A stretch of DNA of 47,756 bases from an uncultured Pseudomonadota bacterium (GCA_913057675.1 CAJXOL010000003.1:1-47756), one strand, 5' to 3'; shown: positions 25,977 through 35,703, counted from the first letter of the stretch. Notes: generated by a model not told the origin, from the sequence alone. A program made the numbers and translations.

Positions 25977-27164
25977 ATGATAGATGAGCGAGAAGTCGTG
26001 GTTGTATCTGGAGTTCGGACAGCAATCGGAGACTACGGTGGATCTCTAAAAGATTTTTCGCCAACAGATCTAGCCGCGAAATGTATCGAAGAGGCTCTCA
26101 CAAGAGCGAAAATCGAACCCCAAGATGTTGGGCATGTAGTGTTTGGAAATGTAATTCATACCGAACCCAAAGATATGTACTTTGCGCGGGTAGCGAGTAT
26201 GAATGGTGGAATTCCAAAAGAAGTGCCAGCTCTGACCTTAAATAGATTGTGTGGCAGTGGACTACAAGCCATCGTGACAGCAGCACAAATGATCAAATTA
26301 GGCGATACAAATATTGCAGTAGCCGGCGGAGGTGAATCTATGAGTCGATCCAATTACTGGCTACCGACTGCTAGATGGGGATCAAAAATGGGAGACCAGG
26401 CAATCATTGACTCTATGGTTGGTGCGCTCTCGGACCCTTTTGAAGGTATGCATATGGGGGTCACTGCTGAAAATGTAGCCTCCGAGTATGAATTAAGTCG
26501 CGATACCCAAGATGCCTTTGCACTGGAGTCTCATCAAAGAGCTACTAGAGCCATCAAAAACGGATGGTTTAAGGATCAAATACTCCCTATCGAAGTCAAA
26601 GACGGAAGATCCACTCGAATTTTTGACACAGACGAACATGTTCGTGAGGATGTTTCATTGGCCAGTCTTGCTAAGTTACGTACGGTGTTTAAAAAAGACG
26701 GGACAGTAACCGCAGGAAATGCCTCAGGTATTAATGATGGTGCAGCTGTTCTTGTTCTCATGGAGAAAAAGGAAGCTGAGTTAAGAGGAATCAAGCCTTT
26801 AGCTCAATTGGTCAGTTACGGACACGCCGGTGTGGACCCCAGAGTCATGGGGTTAGGCCCTATACCAGCCGTTAAAAGCGCGCTAGAAAAAGCGAACCTA
26901 GATATAAGTGATATTGATATTGTCGAATCCAATGAAGCCTTCGCCGCTCAAGCGTGTGCAGTTTCTCAAAGCTTAAATTTTGACCCAAGCAAAACCAATC
27001 CGAACGGAGGTGCCGTTGCTATGGGACATCCGGTAGGTGCCACGGGCGCAATCATTACAATTAAAGCCCTCTACGAACTCAACCGAACTCAAGGACAACA
27101 CGCGCTCGTGACTATGTGTATTGGGGGTGGCCAAGGAATCGCTGCTGTATTTAAAAGTGTATAA
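25977..27164 (+). CDS. bktB: Thiolase, beta-ketothiolase BktB-like
   Basis: A 395-aa thiolase that condenses or cleaves acetyl-CoA and acyl-CoA. The nucleophile Cys92 is in LNRLCGSGLQA, and His351 (GHPVGATGA) and Cys381 (MCIGGGQG) complete the active site; NEAFAAQACA is also intact. Stretches such as DVGHVVFGNVIHTEP, HMGVTAENVA and PLAQLVSYGHAGVDP closely follow Ralstonia BktB, so I prefer this to a FadA-type degradative thiolase. AAGGGAAAG lies 6 nt before the ATG. No phaB or phaC is adjacent, so a polyhydroxyalkanoate role is possible but not shown. Confidence 0.92.
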   Translation: MIDEREVVVVSGVRTAIGDYGGSLKDFSPTDLAAKCIEEALTRAKIEPQDVGHVVFGNVIHTEPKDMYFARVASMNGGIPKEVPALTLNRLCGSGLQAIVTAAQMIKLGDTNIAVAGGGESMSRSNYWLPTARWGSKMGDQAIIDSMVGALSDPFEGMHMGVTAENVASEYELSRDTQDAFALESHQRATRAIKNGWFKDQILPIEVKDGRSTRIFDTDEHVREDVSLASLAKLRTVFKKDGTVTAGNASGINDGAAVLVLMEKKEAELRGIKPLAQLVSYGHAGVDPRVMGLGPIPAVKSALEKANLDISDIDIVESNEAFAAQACAVSQSLNFDPSKTNPNGGAVAMGHPVGATGAIITIKALYELNRTQGQHALVTMCIGGGQGIAAVFKSV

Positions 27165-27319
27165 ACGTCAAATAAATCTTAATAATAAATGCAGCAAACT
27201 GTGAATGCTGCTGCAACTCCTTTAACTAAGACCACTGTCTCCAAAATATACAAGTAAAAGGCTCCAAACTTACGTCTCGGCATCGAGCCTCAATTACCGT
27301 TAATAGCGTTTTTTTCAAT

Positions 27320-27348
27320 TTGACGCATGACCCAGCCAACATTATTAT
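27320..27348 (+). promoter_or_regulatory. Candidate promoter of pgi
   Basis: TTGACG (27320-27325), a 17-bp spacer, then TATTAT (27343-27348); both hexamers match the consensus at 5 of 6. Transcription would start near 27355, giving a leader of about 80 nt to the chosen ATG. The gap between bktB and pgi otherwise holds only weak inverted repeats (such as GCAGCA/TGCTGC at 27191-27211). Confidence 0.6.
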
Positions 27349-27436
27349 GCAACATTAAGATGGGTTTTTAACGCGGCTTTCATAACAATCTAATCCCGTC
27401 GTGCACTGTGAACGGAGCGAATATCCTCTTTGCCAT

Positions 27437-29050
27437 ATGCCTAGAATTTTTAATACAGAAACATGGAAAGCACTCGAGAAATGTGGTCAGGACCCGAACC
27501 TGGAAACGATTGGAGAACTCTTTAATAAAGACGTCAGCCGGCCCGAAAAATTCTCACTCGAACTCGACGGACTCTATCTCGATTATTCTCGAAATCAAAT
27601 TAGCGAGAAAACTAAAGATTTACTTTTAAGCATTTGCGATCATGCGCACTTAAAGGATCAGATCACAGCTATGTTTTCGGGAAAAAGAATCAACACTTCG
27701 GAAAATAGAGCCGCATTGCATACTGCTCTTAGATCTAACGGTAAAGAGTATCCCAAGGGACCACCCAAGGAAATAAGAACATCCACCAATGACAACTTAG
27801 AGCAGATGCGCATGCTGTCTCATAAATTTAGAGATGGTAAGCTCGTTGGCTCTACGGGACAAAAGATCAACGCCGTCATTAATATTGGCATTGGCGGCTC
27901 AGACTTAGGACCCAAATTAGTATATTCAGCTCTGAAGAACCACGACCATCCACTCGTCTTATTCGTATCTAATATTGACGAATCAGATTTAACTGGAAAA
28001 CTGAAAGATGTGAACCCAGCTAAGACGTTATTCGTAATAGCTTCTAAAACCTTCACAACAGCAGAAACAATTACAAATGCCAAGAAGGCGCTATCGTGGC
28101 TTACGCGAACATTAAACGTTGATGAAAAAAATGCAATTGAACATCATTTTGTAGCAACTACGGCAAACCCATCTGTGGCAGAAAAGTTCGGGATCAAGAC
28201 GGAAAATATTTTTCAGTTCTGGGATTGGGTTGGTGGTCGCTACTCCCTGTGGTCTGCAGTTGGTTTACCAATTGCACTGGGTCTTGGATTTGAGACGTTT
28301 GAAGTGCTTCTTCGAGGCGCCGAAGACATGGACGTACACTTTAGCACTGCTCCCGCTGCACTTAACTTACCAATCATGCTCGCACTAGTTGGCATTTGGC
28401 ACGTTAACTTCAGAAACTACTGCGCGCACGCAATACTCCCTTACACCGAGCGTCTTTCATTATTTCCCGAGTACCTGCAGCAACTAGAGATGGAGAGCAA
28501 CGGTAAAATGGTTGATCGATCCGAGTCTCAGATAAGCCACACCACCGCCCCAATCATTTGGGGCTCCAGAGGGACAAATTTCCAGCATAGCTTCGCGCAG
28601 CACTTGCACCAAAGCCCGATCGTGACCCCTTGCGACTTTATTGCGGTCGCAGCTGACAACAAAAACCATCAAAGCGTCAAACCATTGCTCGCCAACTGCC
28701 TCGCGCAGATCGAAGCCTTAGCCTTTGGAAATCAAGATCCAATGAAGTCGAATGGACAAACAAAACCTTCACAAATCATTGAGGGAAATCGCCCCTCCAA
28801 TGTAATCATATTGGATAAATTAAATGCAAGGACATTGGGCAGCATGCTAGCTTTATACGAACATAAAGTATTTGTTCAAGGGGTCATCTGGAACATCAAC
28901 TCTTTCGACCAATGGGGTGTTGAACTTGGAAAATCACTCGCAAAAAGAATTGAAAAAGAGTTAGAGTCAGGTGATAACTCCGAAAACACACTTAAATCCA
29001 GCGCCAATCTCATAGAGCGTATTAACACTCAAAAACAGAGATCTAGCTAA
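27437..29050 (+). CDS. pgi: Glucose-6-phosphate isomerase
   Basis: Interconverts glucose-6-phosphate and fructose-6-phosphate. With ATG 27437 the protein is 537 aa and aligns at its N-terminus with E. coli Pgi (549 aa); the track's GTG at 27401 adds 12 unsupported residues. Motifs: [45 protein letters not shown], the signature [16 protein letters not shown], the catalytic Glu in [10 protein letters not shown], and the His/Lys region near [11 protein letters not shown] with [22 protein letters not shown]. Neither candidate start has a good ribosome-binding site. Its last 8 bp overlap the convergent orn gene. Confidence 0.96.
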   Translation: MPRIFNTETWKALEKCGQDPNLETIGELFNKDVSRPEKFSLELDGLYLDYSRNQISEKTKDLLLSICDHAHLKDQITAMFSGKRINTSENRAALHTALRSNGKEYPKGPPKEIRTSTNDNLEQMRMLSHKFRDGKLVGSTGQKINAVINIGIGGSDLGPKLVYSALKNHDHPLVLFVSNIDESDLTGKLKDVNPAKTLFVIASKTFTTAETITNAKKALSWLTRTLNVDEKNAIEHHFVATTANPSVAEKFGIKTENIFQFWDWVGGRYSLWSAVGLPIALGLGFETFEVLLRGAEDMDVHFSTAPAALNLPIMLALVGIWHVNFRNYCAHAILPYTERLSLFPEYLQQLEMESNGKMVDRSESQISHTTAPIIWGSRGTNFQHSFAQHLHQSPIVTPCDFIAVAADNKNHQSVKPLLANCLAQIEALAFGNQDPMKSNGQTKPSQIIEGNRPSNVIILDKLNARTLGSMLALYEHKVFVQGVIWNINSFDQWGVELGKSLAKRIEKELESGDNSENTLKSSANLIERINTQKQRSS

Positions 29051-29588
29051 CGATAAAGTGTTCTCGATAATATTTCAGCTCATCAATTGACTCTTCTACA
29101 TCTGCTAGCGCTTCATGCTTCCCATGCTTCACTAGTCCCTTAATTGTCTCCGGCTTCCAACGCTTAGCCAGCTCTTTCAAAGTAGACACATCTAGATTTC
29201 TATAATGGAAATAAGATTCCAATTTCGGCATCCATTTGGCCATGAAACGCCTATCCTGACAGATTGAATTACCGCACATAGGAGACGTATTAGGAGGCAC
29301 GAACCGCTTTAAGTACTCAAGCGCTGATTGCTCTATCTCACTTTCATCGGTCGCGGACATCTTGACACGCTCAATAAGACCACTTTTCCCATGAGTTCCC
29401 TTATTCCAATCATCCATTCCGTCAAGAATATCCTCAGCTTGATGAACAACCCAAACCCCACCCTCATCCAAAACATTCAGTTCGGAATCAGTAATGACGA
29501 TCGCCAACTCGATAATACGATCGCGTTCCGGAAGAAGTCCCGTCATCTCCATATCAAGCCAAATTAAATTTTCAGTACTTTGAGGCAT
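29043..29588 (-). CDS. orn: Oligoribonuclease
   Basis: A 181-aa DEDDh 3'-5' exonuclease that degrades 2-nt RNAs, including pGpG from cyclic-di-GMP turnover. Exo[12 protein letters not shown] carries the D and E, the central Asp region is around [11 protein letters not shown], and ExoIII is [14 protein letters not shown] with the final His and Asp. Length matches the family. It is divergent from the M48 protease gene and overlaps the end of pgi by 8 bp. orn and rsgA are neighbours here, separated by the protease and phhB; they are also close in E. coli. Confidence 0.97.
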   Translation of the reverse strand: MPQSTENLIWLDMEMTGLLPERDRIIELAIVITDSELNVLDEGGVWVVHQAEDILDGMDDWNKGTHGKSGLIERVKMSATDESEIEQSALEYLKRFVPPNTSPMCGNSICQDRRFMAKWMPKLESYFHYRNLDVSTLKELAKRWKPETIKGLVKHGKHEALADVEESIDELKYYREHFIVS

Positions 29589-29662
29589 AATGTGATTATA
29601 ACTATCATTGTCTGTAACGTTATTTTATAAACTTCTTACTATCTAAAACTAGTCGCCTAATT

Positions 29663-30916
29663 ATGATGAACAATGCATTTTCTTATATTTTTCTGCTCTT
29701 CGTATTATCGTCAGTAAGCATAAAAATTTGGCTCTCTATGCGCCAAATTAAAGCCGTTAAATCACACCAAGATCGCGTGCCAACAGCCTTCACTGCAGAC
29801 ATTTCTCTGGAATCCCATAAAAAGGCTGCGAACTATACCGAAGCTAAAATGAAGCTGTCGAATGTTGCTACCCTAGTGGATGCAACTTTGCTTCTTGCTT
29901 TGACATTCGGAGGCATACTGAATTGGCTGCATGCCTTCTCGTCGACCGCCGCATCAGGAACCATCCTTTCAGGATTGGTTTTTTTTGGGCTCCTAGGTCT
30001 ATTTATATCTCTGGTCCAATTACCCATCGATTTATACAAGACATTCATCCTGGAAGAAAAATTCGGCTTCAATAAGATGTCTTTTTCATTATTTTTTAAA
30101 GATCTCATGATTGGCCTCATAGTCTCAGCGGTTATTGGCTCAATATTCATAGCAGGACTGCTTTGGGTCATGGAGACAGCAGGGGTTAACTGGTGGTGGT
30201 ATGCCTGGCTACTTGCTATCATGTTCTGGTTCTTCATCCAGTACATCTCTCCAACTGTCTTAGCACCAATGTTCAATAAATTTTCGCCCTTAAATAACGA
30301 TAAACTAAAAGAACGTATTGAGGGCTTACTAAAGAAATGCGGCTTTCAATCTAGCGGGTTATTTGTAATGGATGGCAGTCGCAGAAGCAGCCACGGAAAT
30401 GCGTACTTCACTGGATTTGGAAAATCCAAAAGAATCGTATTTTTTGATACGCTCATTAATAAGCATAGTCCGGACGAAATTGAAGCTGTGTTAGCACACG
30501 AGTTAGGACACTTCAAGTTGAAACATGTATTTAAATTAACATGCTTCTTAGTTCTGGTTAGTCTGATATTCTTTGCATTACTTGGTGCACTTCAACAGTC
30601 AGCCTTTATCCACGAAGCGCTGAACCTGAATGCGTTCGGCTCATCCTCTTTGCTGTTAGCTGCTTTTTATTTTGGCCTACCGCCATTTTTGTTTTTATTC
30701 AGACCATTATTTACTGCCTACCTCAGAAAAAATGAATTTGAAGCCGATGCGTATGCAGCTCAGCAGGCCCCCGCAAAAGAGCTGATTAAGGCGCTTATAA
30801 AACTCTACAAAGATAACTCTTCGACATTGACGCCAGATAAATTATACTCGGCGTTTTATGACTCACACCCTCCAGCTTCAGCACGAATTACGAGACTTGA
30901 AGCGTCCATTAATTAA
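29663..30916 (+). CDS. M48 membrane metalloprotease, Ste24/CAAX-protease-like
   Basis: A 417-aa integral membrane zinc protease. The catalytic HELGHFKLKH begins at residue 279 and the third zinc ligand lies in EFEADAYA near residue 358. About seven hydrophobic segments (near residues 5-25, 68-90, 100-120, 150-170, 178-200, 290-312, 322-345) give the Ste24 layout rather than the shorter HtpX one. Bacterial members are thought to take part in membrane protein quality control; the substrate here is unknown. Same strand as phhB, which starts 19 bp later. Confidence 0.9.
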   Translation: MMNNAFSYIFLLFVLSSVSIKIWLSMRQIKAVKSHQDRVPTAFTADISLESHKKAANYTEAKMKLSNVATLVDATLLLALTFGGILNWLHAFSSTAASGTILSGLVFFGLLGLFISLVQLPIDLYKTFILEEKFGFNKMSFSLFFKDLMIGLIVSAVIGSIFIAGLLWVMETAGVNWWWYAWLLAIMFWFFIQYISPTVLAPMFNKFSPLNNDKLKERIEGLLKKCGFQSSGLFVMDGSRRSSHGNAYFTGFGKSKRIVFFDTLINKHSPDEIEAVLAHELGHFKLKHVFKLTCFLVLVSLIFFALLGALQQSAFIHEALNLNAFGSSSLLLAAFYFGLPPFLFLFRPLFTAYLRKNEFEADAYAAQQAPAKELIKALIKLYKDNSSTLTPDKLYSAFYDSHPPASARITRLEASIN

Positions 30917-30935
30917 TTGAGAAAAAACTTAAAAA

Positions 30936-31280
30936 TTGACAAATAAAATCATCGAAAACCTTGTTAGGCAGAAATGTACGCCTTGCGAAGGTGGCATAGA
31001 TCCTATTCCTGAAACGCAAATTCATCTCATGCTTAACGGGATGCCTGGATGGGATTACGCTGAAGGTCATATCAGTAAAAAATATACATTTAAGAATCAT
31101 TATCAGACAGTTGCATTCGCCAATGCGGTAGCGTGGATTTCTCATCGCGAAGATCATCATCCGGATGTTTCAGTCGGGTACAACACGTGCAATGTGAGCT
31201 ACACAACTCATGCGATTAATGGACTCAGCCAAAATGATTTTATTTGTGGGGCTAAAGTCGACCACCTCTTTGACTTATAA
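30936..31280 (+). CDS. phhB: Pterin-4a-carbinolamine dehydratase
   Basis: A 114-aa protein of the PCD/DCoH family that recycles tetrahydropterin for phenylalanine hydroxylase. The active-site set is visible: the [30 protein letters not shown] segment contains the paired histidines and the HHPD motif, with [11 protein letters not shown] following. The only start consistent with a full domain is TTG 30936; the first internal ATG would cut off the N-terminal helix. No phhA is in view. It precedes rsgA by 48 bp. Confidence 0.94.
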   Translation: MTNKIIENLVRQKCTPCEGGIDPIPETQIHLMLNGMPGWDYAEGHISKKYTFKNHYQTVAFANAVAWISHREDHHPDVSVGYNTCNVSYTTHAINGLSQNDFICGAKVDHLFDL

Positions 31281-31328
31281 AATCACTCACAATATTGCTG
31301 CCGTATCAAAAGCGATGAAACTGTTCGT

Positions 31329-32207
31329 TTGAATACTGAGTCGCCAACACAAAAAGGTACAATCATATCGGCTCACGGAAGACATTACTCCGTGGAACTC
31401 AATGATGGACTAATCATCATGGCTTATCCTCGAGGCAGGTCAACAAAATACGCCTGCGGAGATGAATGCGTCCTGAACGTGAACGGCTCAGAGGGGAGAA
31501 TTCTCACCATTGAGCAACGTTCTTCTATTTTTTGGCGATCCGATACCTTTAAACAAAAGCTAATCGCAGCAAACATCACGATGATTATATTGGTAGTGGC
31601 GACCGACCTGCCCATTAATTACTCTCTGATCACACGATGCTTAGTTGCCGCAGAAGAACAACGCATCACCGTAAGGATACTGGTCAACAAATCGGACTTA
31701 GGCGAAAACACCTCATCAAGCAACTTCATCGAGCAATACACGAATCTCGGATATAGTCCCATTGCTGTCTCCGCAATCACCGACACACAGGCTATCAGAG
31801 AAATAATTAAGGATCAAAGAATAGTACTTGTCGGCCAATCTGGAGTTGGTAAAACAACAATCGTCAACAACATGATCAGTGCGGTAAACGCTAAAACGGC
31901 GGCCATATCTAGCAAGCTAAGAACAGGAAGGCATACAACGACTCATGCCCAACTATATCGGCTAGACGATTCAACATCATTAATCGACTGTCCTGGATTG
32001 CAGTCATTCGGACTAAAACATATTAACCCACAGCACCTGGCTGATTATTTTACTGAATTCCGTAATTACCTGAGTCAGTGCCAGTTTGCCAACTGCACAC
32101 ACACTGTGGAACCGAACTGCCATGTGATTAATGCAGTTAAGGATAAGCTTATCCGCACCACCAGATGGGAACAATACAAAACGATACGGGCAGAAATAAC
32201 CGGCTAG
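31329..32207 (+). CDS. rsgA: RsgA, circularly permuted ribosome-maturation GTPase
   Basis: A 292-aa GTPase that checks late 30S assembly. Order of motifs shows the circular permutation: OB-fold (residues 8-60), G4 NKSD (120-123), G1 GQSGVGKTT (169-177), G3 DCPGLQSFGL near 219, then the zinc finger with C-x4-C-x-H-x5-C spacing (CQFANCTHTVEPNC). The start is TTG: the next ATG would lose the OB-fold start. The TTG overlaps the stop of a five-codon ORF (31315-31332, ATG AAA CTG TTC GTT TGA). Length is at the short end of the family. Confidence 0.94.
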   Translation: MNTESPTQKGTIISAHGRHYSVELNDGLIIMAYPRGRSTKYACGDECVLNVNGSEGRILTIEQRSSIFWRSDTFKQKLIAANITMIILVVATDLPINYSLITRCLVAAEEQRITVRILVNKSDLGENTSSSNFIEQYTNLGYSPIAVSAITDTQAIREIIKDQRIVLVGQSGVGKTTIVNNMISAVNAKTAAISSKLRTGRHTTTHAQLYRLDDSTSLIDCPGLQSFGLKHINPQHLADYFTEFRNYLSQCQFANCTHTVEPNCHVINAVKDKLIRTTRWEQYKTIRAEITG

Positions 32208-32238
32208 TCAATAACGGAAAAATGTCTACTCAACTCCA

Positions 32239-33102
32239 TCAAACTAAAATATCGACCATAAACACAAGAAATACCCATAATAAAAAACAACGCAGAAAAA
32301 ATGCCACGGATCTTTGGGCCAACTGATCAAGACTCAAGTGCTCTTGCAGACCATACTTCGGCGTAAATATCTTTCCATCTCCCTCGCCGGAGGCCCCTCC
32401 AAACTGCATATTGAGCGCCCCACCACTCGCAGATAATAATGTACGCCAAATCCCTAAACCAGATTGACCACCCTGATCTCGCCAACATCGAGTAGCCGCC
32501 TCAAAATCACCGACCAATGCATACGTTAGGCCAAGGCACCGATGTGGCAACCACGTTAGCATAGTGTGCGCAACGACTACACATTCAGACCGCCTAAGCA
32601 TTTCTAAGGAATGTGCTCTGATTAATGCGCTGTAAGCGCTGAGACTAATGAAAAATAGTATTGCACCAGATAAACCTGGCATTAAGCAATACCAAAAAAT
32701 AAGACCAAATATCCTTGATGCCGTTATAGAAAATAGTCGTGTAATACGCGGCTTGGGATGTTCAGAGTATGCCTGAGAAGCTTCTGATTTTAGCCTGTCA
32801 TTAGAAGTTTCAACACTCCGCAGATCAGAAAAATCAAACATAATTGCAAGGATCAAAACATTAAAAATAAACAATAAAGGCGGGGTTTCTTGAAAAATAA
32901 GTTGCGTAATCACCCAGATAATTAATAGACATATAGCCCACAAGGTGCCAAAAAAAATCATGGATTGCCATGGCTTACCTGACACAAAATTTGACCCAAG
33001 AAATTGGTCAAATAATCTGTCATTTGATACTTTCACTTTCTTTAACTTCTCAGAAAAAATCCAGCTGCAGATTGCAGCACCAATGATTACAAAACATTCC
33101 AC
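32239..33102 (-). CDS. CobD/CbiB-AmpE-like membrane protein
   Basis: A 287-aa membrane protein of the CobD/CbiB and AmpE family. It has about five hydrophobic segments (residues 1-18, 50-70, 75-95, 130-152, 268-287). The loop WLPHRCLGLTYALVGDFEAATRCW is the conserved region shared by CbiB-type proteins. True CobD/CbiB makes adenosylcobinamide phosphate, but no cobalamin genes are here. The location after rsgA matches a betaproteobacterial neighbourhood I recall, where this gene is annotated only by family. It converges with rsgA with a 31-bp gap. Confidence 0.75.
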   Translation of the reverse strand: MECFVIIGAAICSWIFSEKLKKVKVSNDRLFDQFLGSNFVSGKPWQSMIFFGTLWAICLLIIWVITQLIFQETPPLLFIFNVLILAIMFDFSDLRSVETSNDRLKSEASQAYSEHPKPRITRLFSITASRIFGLIFWYCLMPGLSGAILFFISLSAYSALIRAHSLEMLRRSECVVVAHTMLTWLPHRCLGLTYALVGDFEAATRCWRDQGGQSGLGIWRTLLSASGGALNMQFGGASGEGDGKIFTPKYGLQEHLSLDQLAQRSVAFFLRCFLLWVFLVFMVDILV

Positions 33103-33204
33103 GCAATTATTTCCTCAAAAAATTAATTAACGAATAAAGACTTTAAACTATGGCAATAGATAAACTAGTATACCTTTGTGTACATTATATAAAAACGCAT
33201 ATAG

Positions 33205-33225
33205 GAACTTAATTAAAATAAGTTC
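33205..33225. promoter_or_regulatory. Inverted repeat upstream of the crotonase gene
   Basis: GAACTTA-ATTAAAA-TAAGTTC is a perfect 7-bp inverted repeat ending 46 bp before the crotonase ATG, in an AT-rich promoter region shared with the divergent CobD-like gene. A third related half-site (AGAACC) follows shortly after. It is a plausible operator; no regulator is identifiable. Confidence 0.35.
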
Positions 33226-33271
33226 TAATGGGAAAGAACCTATTACCTCAATAATCAAAAATTTAAATTTT

Positions 33272-34045
33272 ATGCAAACATCAAATTTCAAGCACCTTAC
33301 TATCGAAAGGGATGAGAAGGTTGCTGTAGTGACTATTAACCGACCGGAAAAACGAAATGCTCTTTCTCCTGAAGTACTCCAAGAGATAACGGCAGCATTT
33401 GAGGCATTACCCCAAGATACTGGGACTAACGTAATAGTGTTCACCGGAGGAGAGCGATACTTCTCAGCTGGCTTTGATTTAAATGAGATTAGGAAGCTCG
33501 AAAAATTAAATAATGAATCCTACACAGCCATGTTTCACCGGACTTACCGTTCTATTTTGTTTTGTCCATTACCTGTGATATGCGCTGTTGGTGGTCCAGC
33601 TATAGCTGGAGGATTTGACCTTTCGATGATGTGCGACTTCCGTTACGCTTCGACAAAAGCCAAATTCGGGCAACGGGAAATAGCCCTATCACTAACGCCA
33701 ATACTGGACCCACTTTGGCGCATCATTGGTCTCGGCAGAGCCAAGGAGTTAACACTTACAGGCCGTCTTTACGATGCTCTAGAAGCAAAGGAAATTGGTT
33801 TTATCAATGCTGTATATCCCACTGGGAAATTATTAGATAACGTTTTAGAGATCGCAGTTAATATGGCGAAATTCGACAGGCAATGCCTCATCGAAACCAA
33901 ACAGCTTTCAAATCAATTACTCAATCAAGATCTCGAAAGCAGCATGCGTATTCAAGAGTGGTTGTTCAGAACATATATTGGGTCTGAGGAAAATCACGAA
34001 CGAATTGATGCGCTGCTAGAAACCCTTAAAAAGAATAAATCTTAA
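33272..34045 (+). CDS. Enoyl-CoA hydratase/isomerase family protein (crotonase fold)
   Basis: A 257-aa crotonase starting at ATG 33272; the track's 32-residue extension is AT-rich leader. Seen are VAVVTINRPEKRNALSPEV, the oxyanion-hole FSAGFDLNEI, the second oxyanion Gly in GGPAIAGGFDLSMMCD, and KFGQREIALSLTP. Compared with classical enoyl-CoA hydratase, the first catalytic Glu (GGGCEL) is Asp (GGFDL), the second (FGQPE) is kept as FGQRE, and the GAGGTQRL segment is changed to ILDPLWRI. It could therefore be an isomerase, hydrolase or other crotonase rather than a hydratase. The start has no ribosome-binding site. The HtrA-like gene follows after 25 bp. Confidence 0.85.
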   Translation: MQTSNFKHLTIERDEKVAVVTINRPEKRNALSPEVLQEITAAFEALPQDTGTNVIVFTGGERYFSAGFDLNEIRKLEKLNNESYTAMFHRTYRSILFCPLPVICAVGGPAIAGGFDLSMMCDFRYASTKAKFGQREIALSLTPILDPLWRIIGLGRAKELTLTGRLYDALEAKEIGFINAVYPTGKLLDNVLEIAVNMAKFDRQCLIETKQLSNQLLNQDLESSMRIQEWLFRTYIGSEENHERIDALLETLKKNKS

Positions 34046-34070
34046 AAAATACGTCAATAAAGTTCACGTT

Positions 34071-35195
34071 ATGCCTAACGAAGATCAAAAGAGCTTTGGA
34101 TCATGGATCTCAACACTCATGTTGTTGGTTATCACCTGCGTTTCAGGTGGGCTCGTCTACCTTAATGCCGCAAGTGACCCCAGCAAAATAGAACCACGAG
34201 CGATAACACCTAGAGGCGCCCTAACAGATGAAGAAAATTCAACCATTTCTATTTTTGAAAACGCTAAAAAATCCGTAGTTTTTATTAGCACGAAGCAACG
34301 CGTTAGAGATTATTGGACGCGCAATATATTTTCAGCCCCAAGCGGAACAGGCTCCGGATTAGTATGGGACTCACAAGGACATGTGATCACTAACTTTCAT
34401 GTTATCAAGGGCAGCAGTGAAGCCACTATCAGACTAGAGGATGGTCGAGACTATAAGGCAAGCTTAGTTGGAGTCAGTCCATCCCACGATCTGGCGGTTC
34501 TCAAAATTATAGTTACGAATCAATCACCGCCTCCGATTCCTATTGGAGAAAGTAACGACCTTAAAGTCGGACAGAAAGTATATGCGATAGGTAATCCGTT
34601 TGGTTTGGACTGGACACTAACCACCGGAATAGTCTCTGCTTTGGATCGCAGCATCAGCACGGACAGCGGACAGAATATTGAACATCTAATTCAAACGGAT
34701 GCCGCAATTAACCCTGGGAACTCAGGAGGGCCGCTGCTTGATTCTTCTGGAAGGCTAATTGGAGTCAACACAGCCATCTACAGCCCCTCAGGCGCTTCTG
34801 CTGGCATTGGATTCGCAGTTCCAATTGATACGATTAATCGAGTTGTCCCTCAACTAATAAAATACAAAAAATACACGCCACCAAGCATCGGTATACATCT
34901 TGATGCCGACCTCAACAGGCGCATTACCGAAACCATGGGCGTCAAAGGGGCGGCTATTCTCAGGGTCCTTCCAGGATCTTCGGCTGCCAAGGCCGGGCTT
35001 GAAGCTGCCCGACTAAGATCGGATGGTGTGATTGTTCCTGGAGATATCATTACCAAAATCCAAGGGATATCAGTTGGGTCAATAAGCAAATACTATGGAT
35101 TAATGGATGATTTCAAAGTTGGGGAAGAAATAGTAATTACAATTCATCGTCATGGTGAGAACTTAAATATAGTCGTTAGAGTGCAAGGTGGATAA
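34071..35195 (+). CDS. Membrane-anchored HtrA/DegS-like serine protease
   Basis: A 374-aa trypsin-like protease with one N-terminal transmembrane anchor (residues 12-32), a protease domain (about 58-250) and a single PDZ domain (about 275-372). The catalytic triad is His110 in VITNFHV, Asp140 in SHDLAVLK and Ser218 in NPGNSGGPL. The single PDZ plus anchor is the DegS layout, whose E. coli member senses misfolded porins and starts RseA cleavage; DegP and DegQ have two PDZ domains and a cleaved signal. A sigma-E stress role is an inference from architecture. Ends 20 bp from the convergent ybaK. Confidence 0.92.
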   Translation: MPNEDQKSFGSWISTLMLLVITCVSGGLVYLNAASDPSKIEPRAITPRGALTDEENSTISIFENAKKSVVFISTKQRVRDYWTRNIFSAPSGTGSGLVWDSQGHVITNFHVIKGSSEATIRLEDGRDYKASLVGVSPSHDLAVLKIIVTNQSPPPIPIGESNDLKVGQKVYAIGNPFGLDWTLTTGIVSALDRSISTDSGQNIEHLIQTDAAINPGNSGGPLLDSSGRLIGVNTAIYSPSGASAGIGFAVPIDTINRVVPQLIKYKKYTPPSIGIHLDADLNRRITETMGVKGAAILRVLPGSSAAKAGLEAARLRSDGVIVPGDIITKIQGISVGSISKYYGLMDDFKVGEEIVITIHRHGENLNIVVRVQGG

Positions 35196-35215
35196 ATTCA
35201 TTTATACCAACCCTA

Positions 35216-35698
35216 TCAGTCACCTTCAGTTGCCACACTCACGGGTACGGCATTGAGCACATCTGCCAATACGTTAGGTGCGAGACTCACTAAGAAGCCC
35301 TTGGCTCCACCATTAATATAGATTCTGGGTAAATCGAGAATCGATTTCTCCATGTAAATCGGCATAGTCTTCCGGGTACCAAAAGGGGACGTCCCTCCAA
35401 CTATGTAGCCTGAATGCTTATTCGCCACAACAGGGTCACACGGAGCAACACCCTTTGTTCCAATAATGCGTGCGAGGCCTTTTGTGGAGACTTGTTTATC
35501 GCCATGCATCAGCACAACCAGAGGTTTACCAGTCTCAGTTTGCATAACTAACGTCTTGACCACGACATGCTCCGAAACACCCAATTCGTGAGCAGAAACA
35601 CTTGTGCCTCCGCGTTCCTGATAGGCGTATAAGTGCTCAGCGTAGGAGATCTTATGAGCTCTCAGGAATCGAACTGCTGCTGTAACAGACCGTTTCAA
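35216..35698 (-). CDS. ybaK: YbaK-type Cys-tRNA(Pro)/aminoacyl-tRNA deacylase
   Basis: A 160-aa editing enzyme that hydrolyses mischarged Cys-tRNA(Pro). The YbaK/EbsC core is visible: VVKTLVMQ, the conserved Lys region HGDKQVSTKGLAR, and the signature GGTSPFGTRKTMPIY followed by YINGGAKGFLVSLAP. The gene begins 5 bp after the Nudix gene ends, so the two form an operon. Standard length. Confidence 0.93.
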   Translation of the reverse strand: MKRSVTAAVRFLRAHKISYAEHLYAYQERGGTSVSAHELGVSEHVVVKTLVMQTETGKPLVVLMHGDKQVSTKGLARIIGTKGVAPCDPVVANKHSGYIVGGTSPFGTRKTMPIYMEKSILDLPRIYINGGAKGFLVSLAPNVLADVLNAVPVSVATEGD

Positions 35699-35703
35699 TC
35701 TCT

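Noticed and set aside
27191-27211. GCAGCA/TGCTGC hairpin after bktB as a terminator
   Set aside because: Nine-nt loop, weak stem and no following T-run.
33176-33271. 32-residue extension of the crotonase
   Set aside because: Covers the inverted repeat and AT-rich promoter region; the crotonase domain starts at the later ATG.
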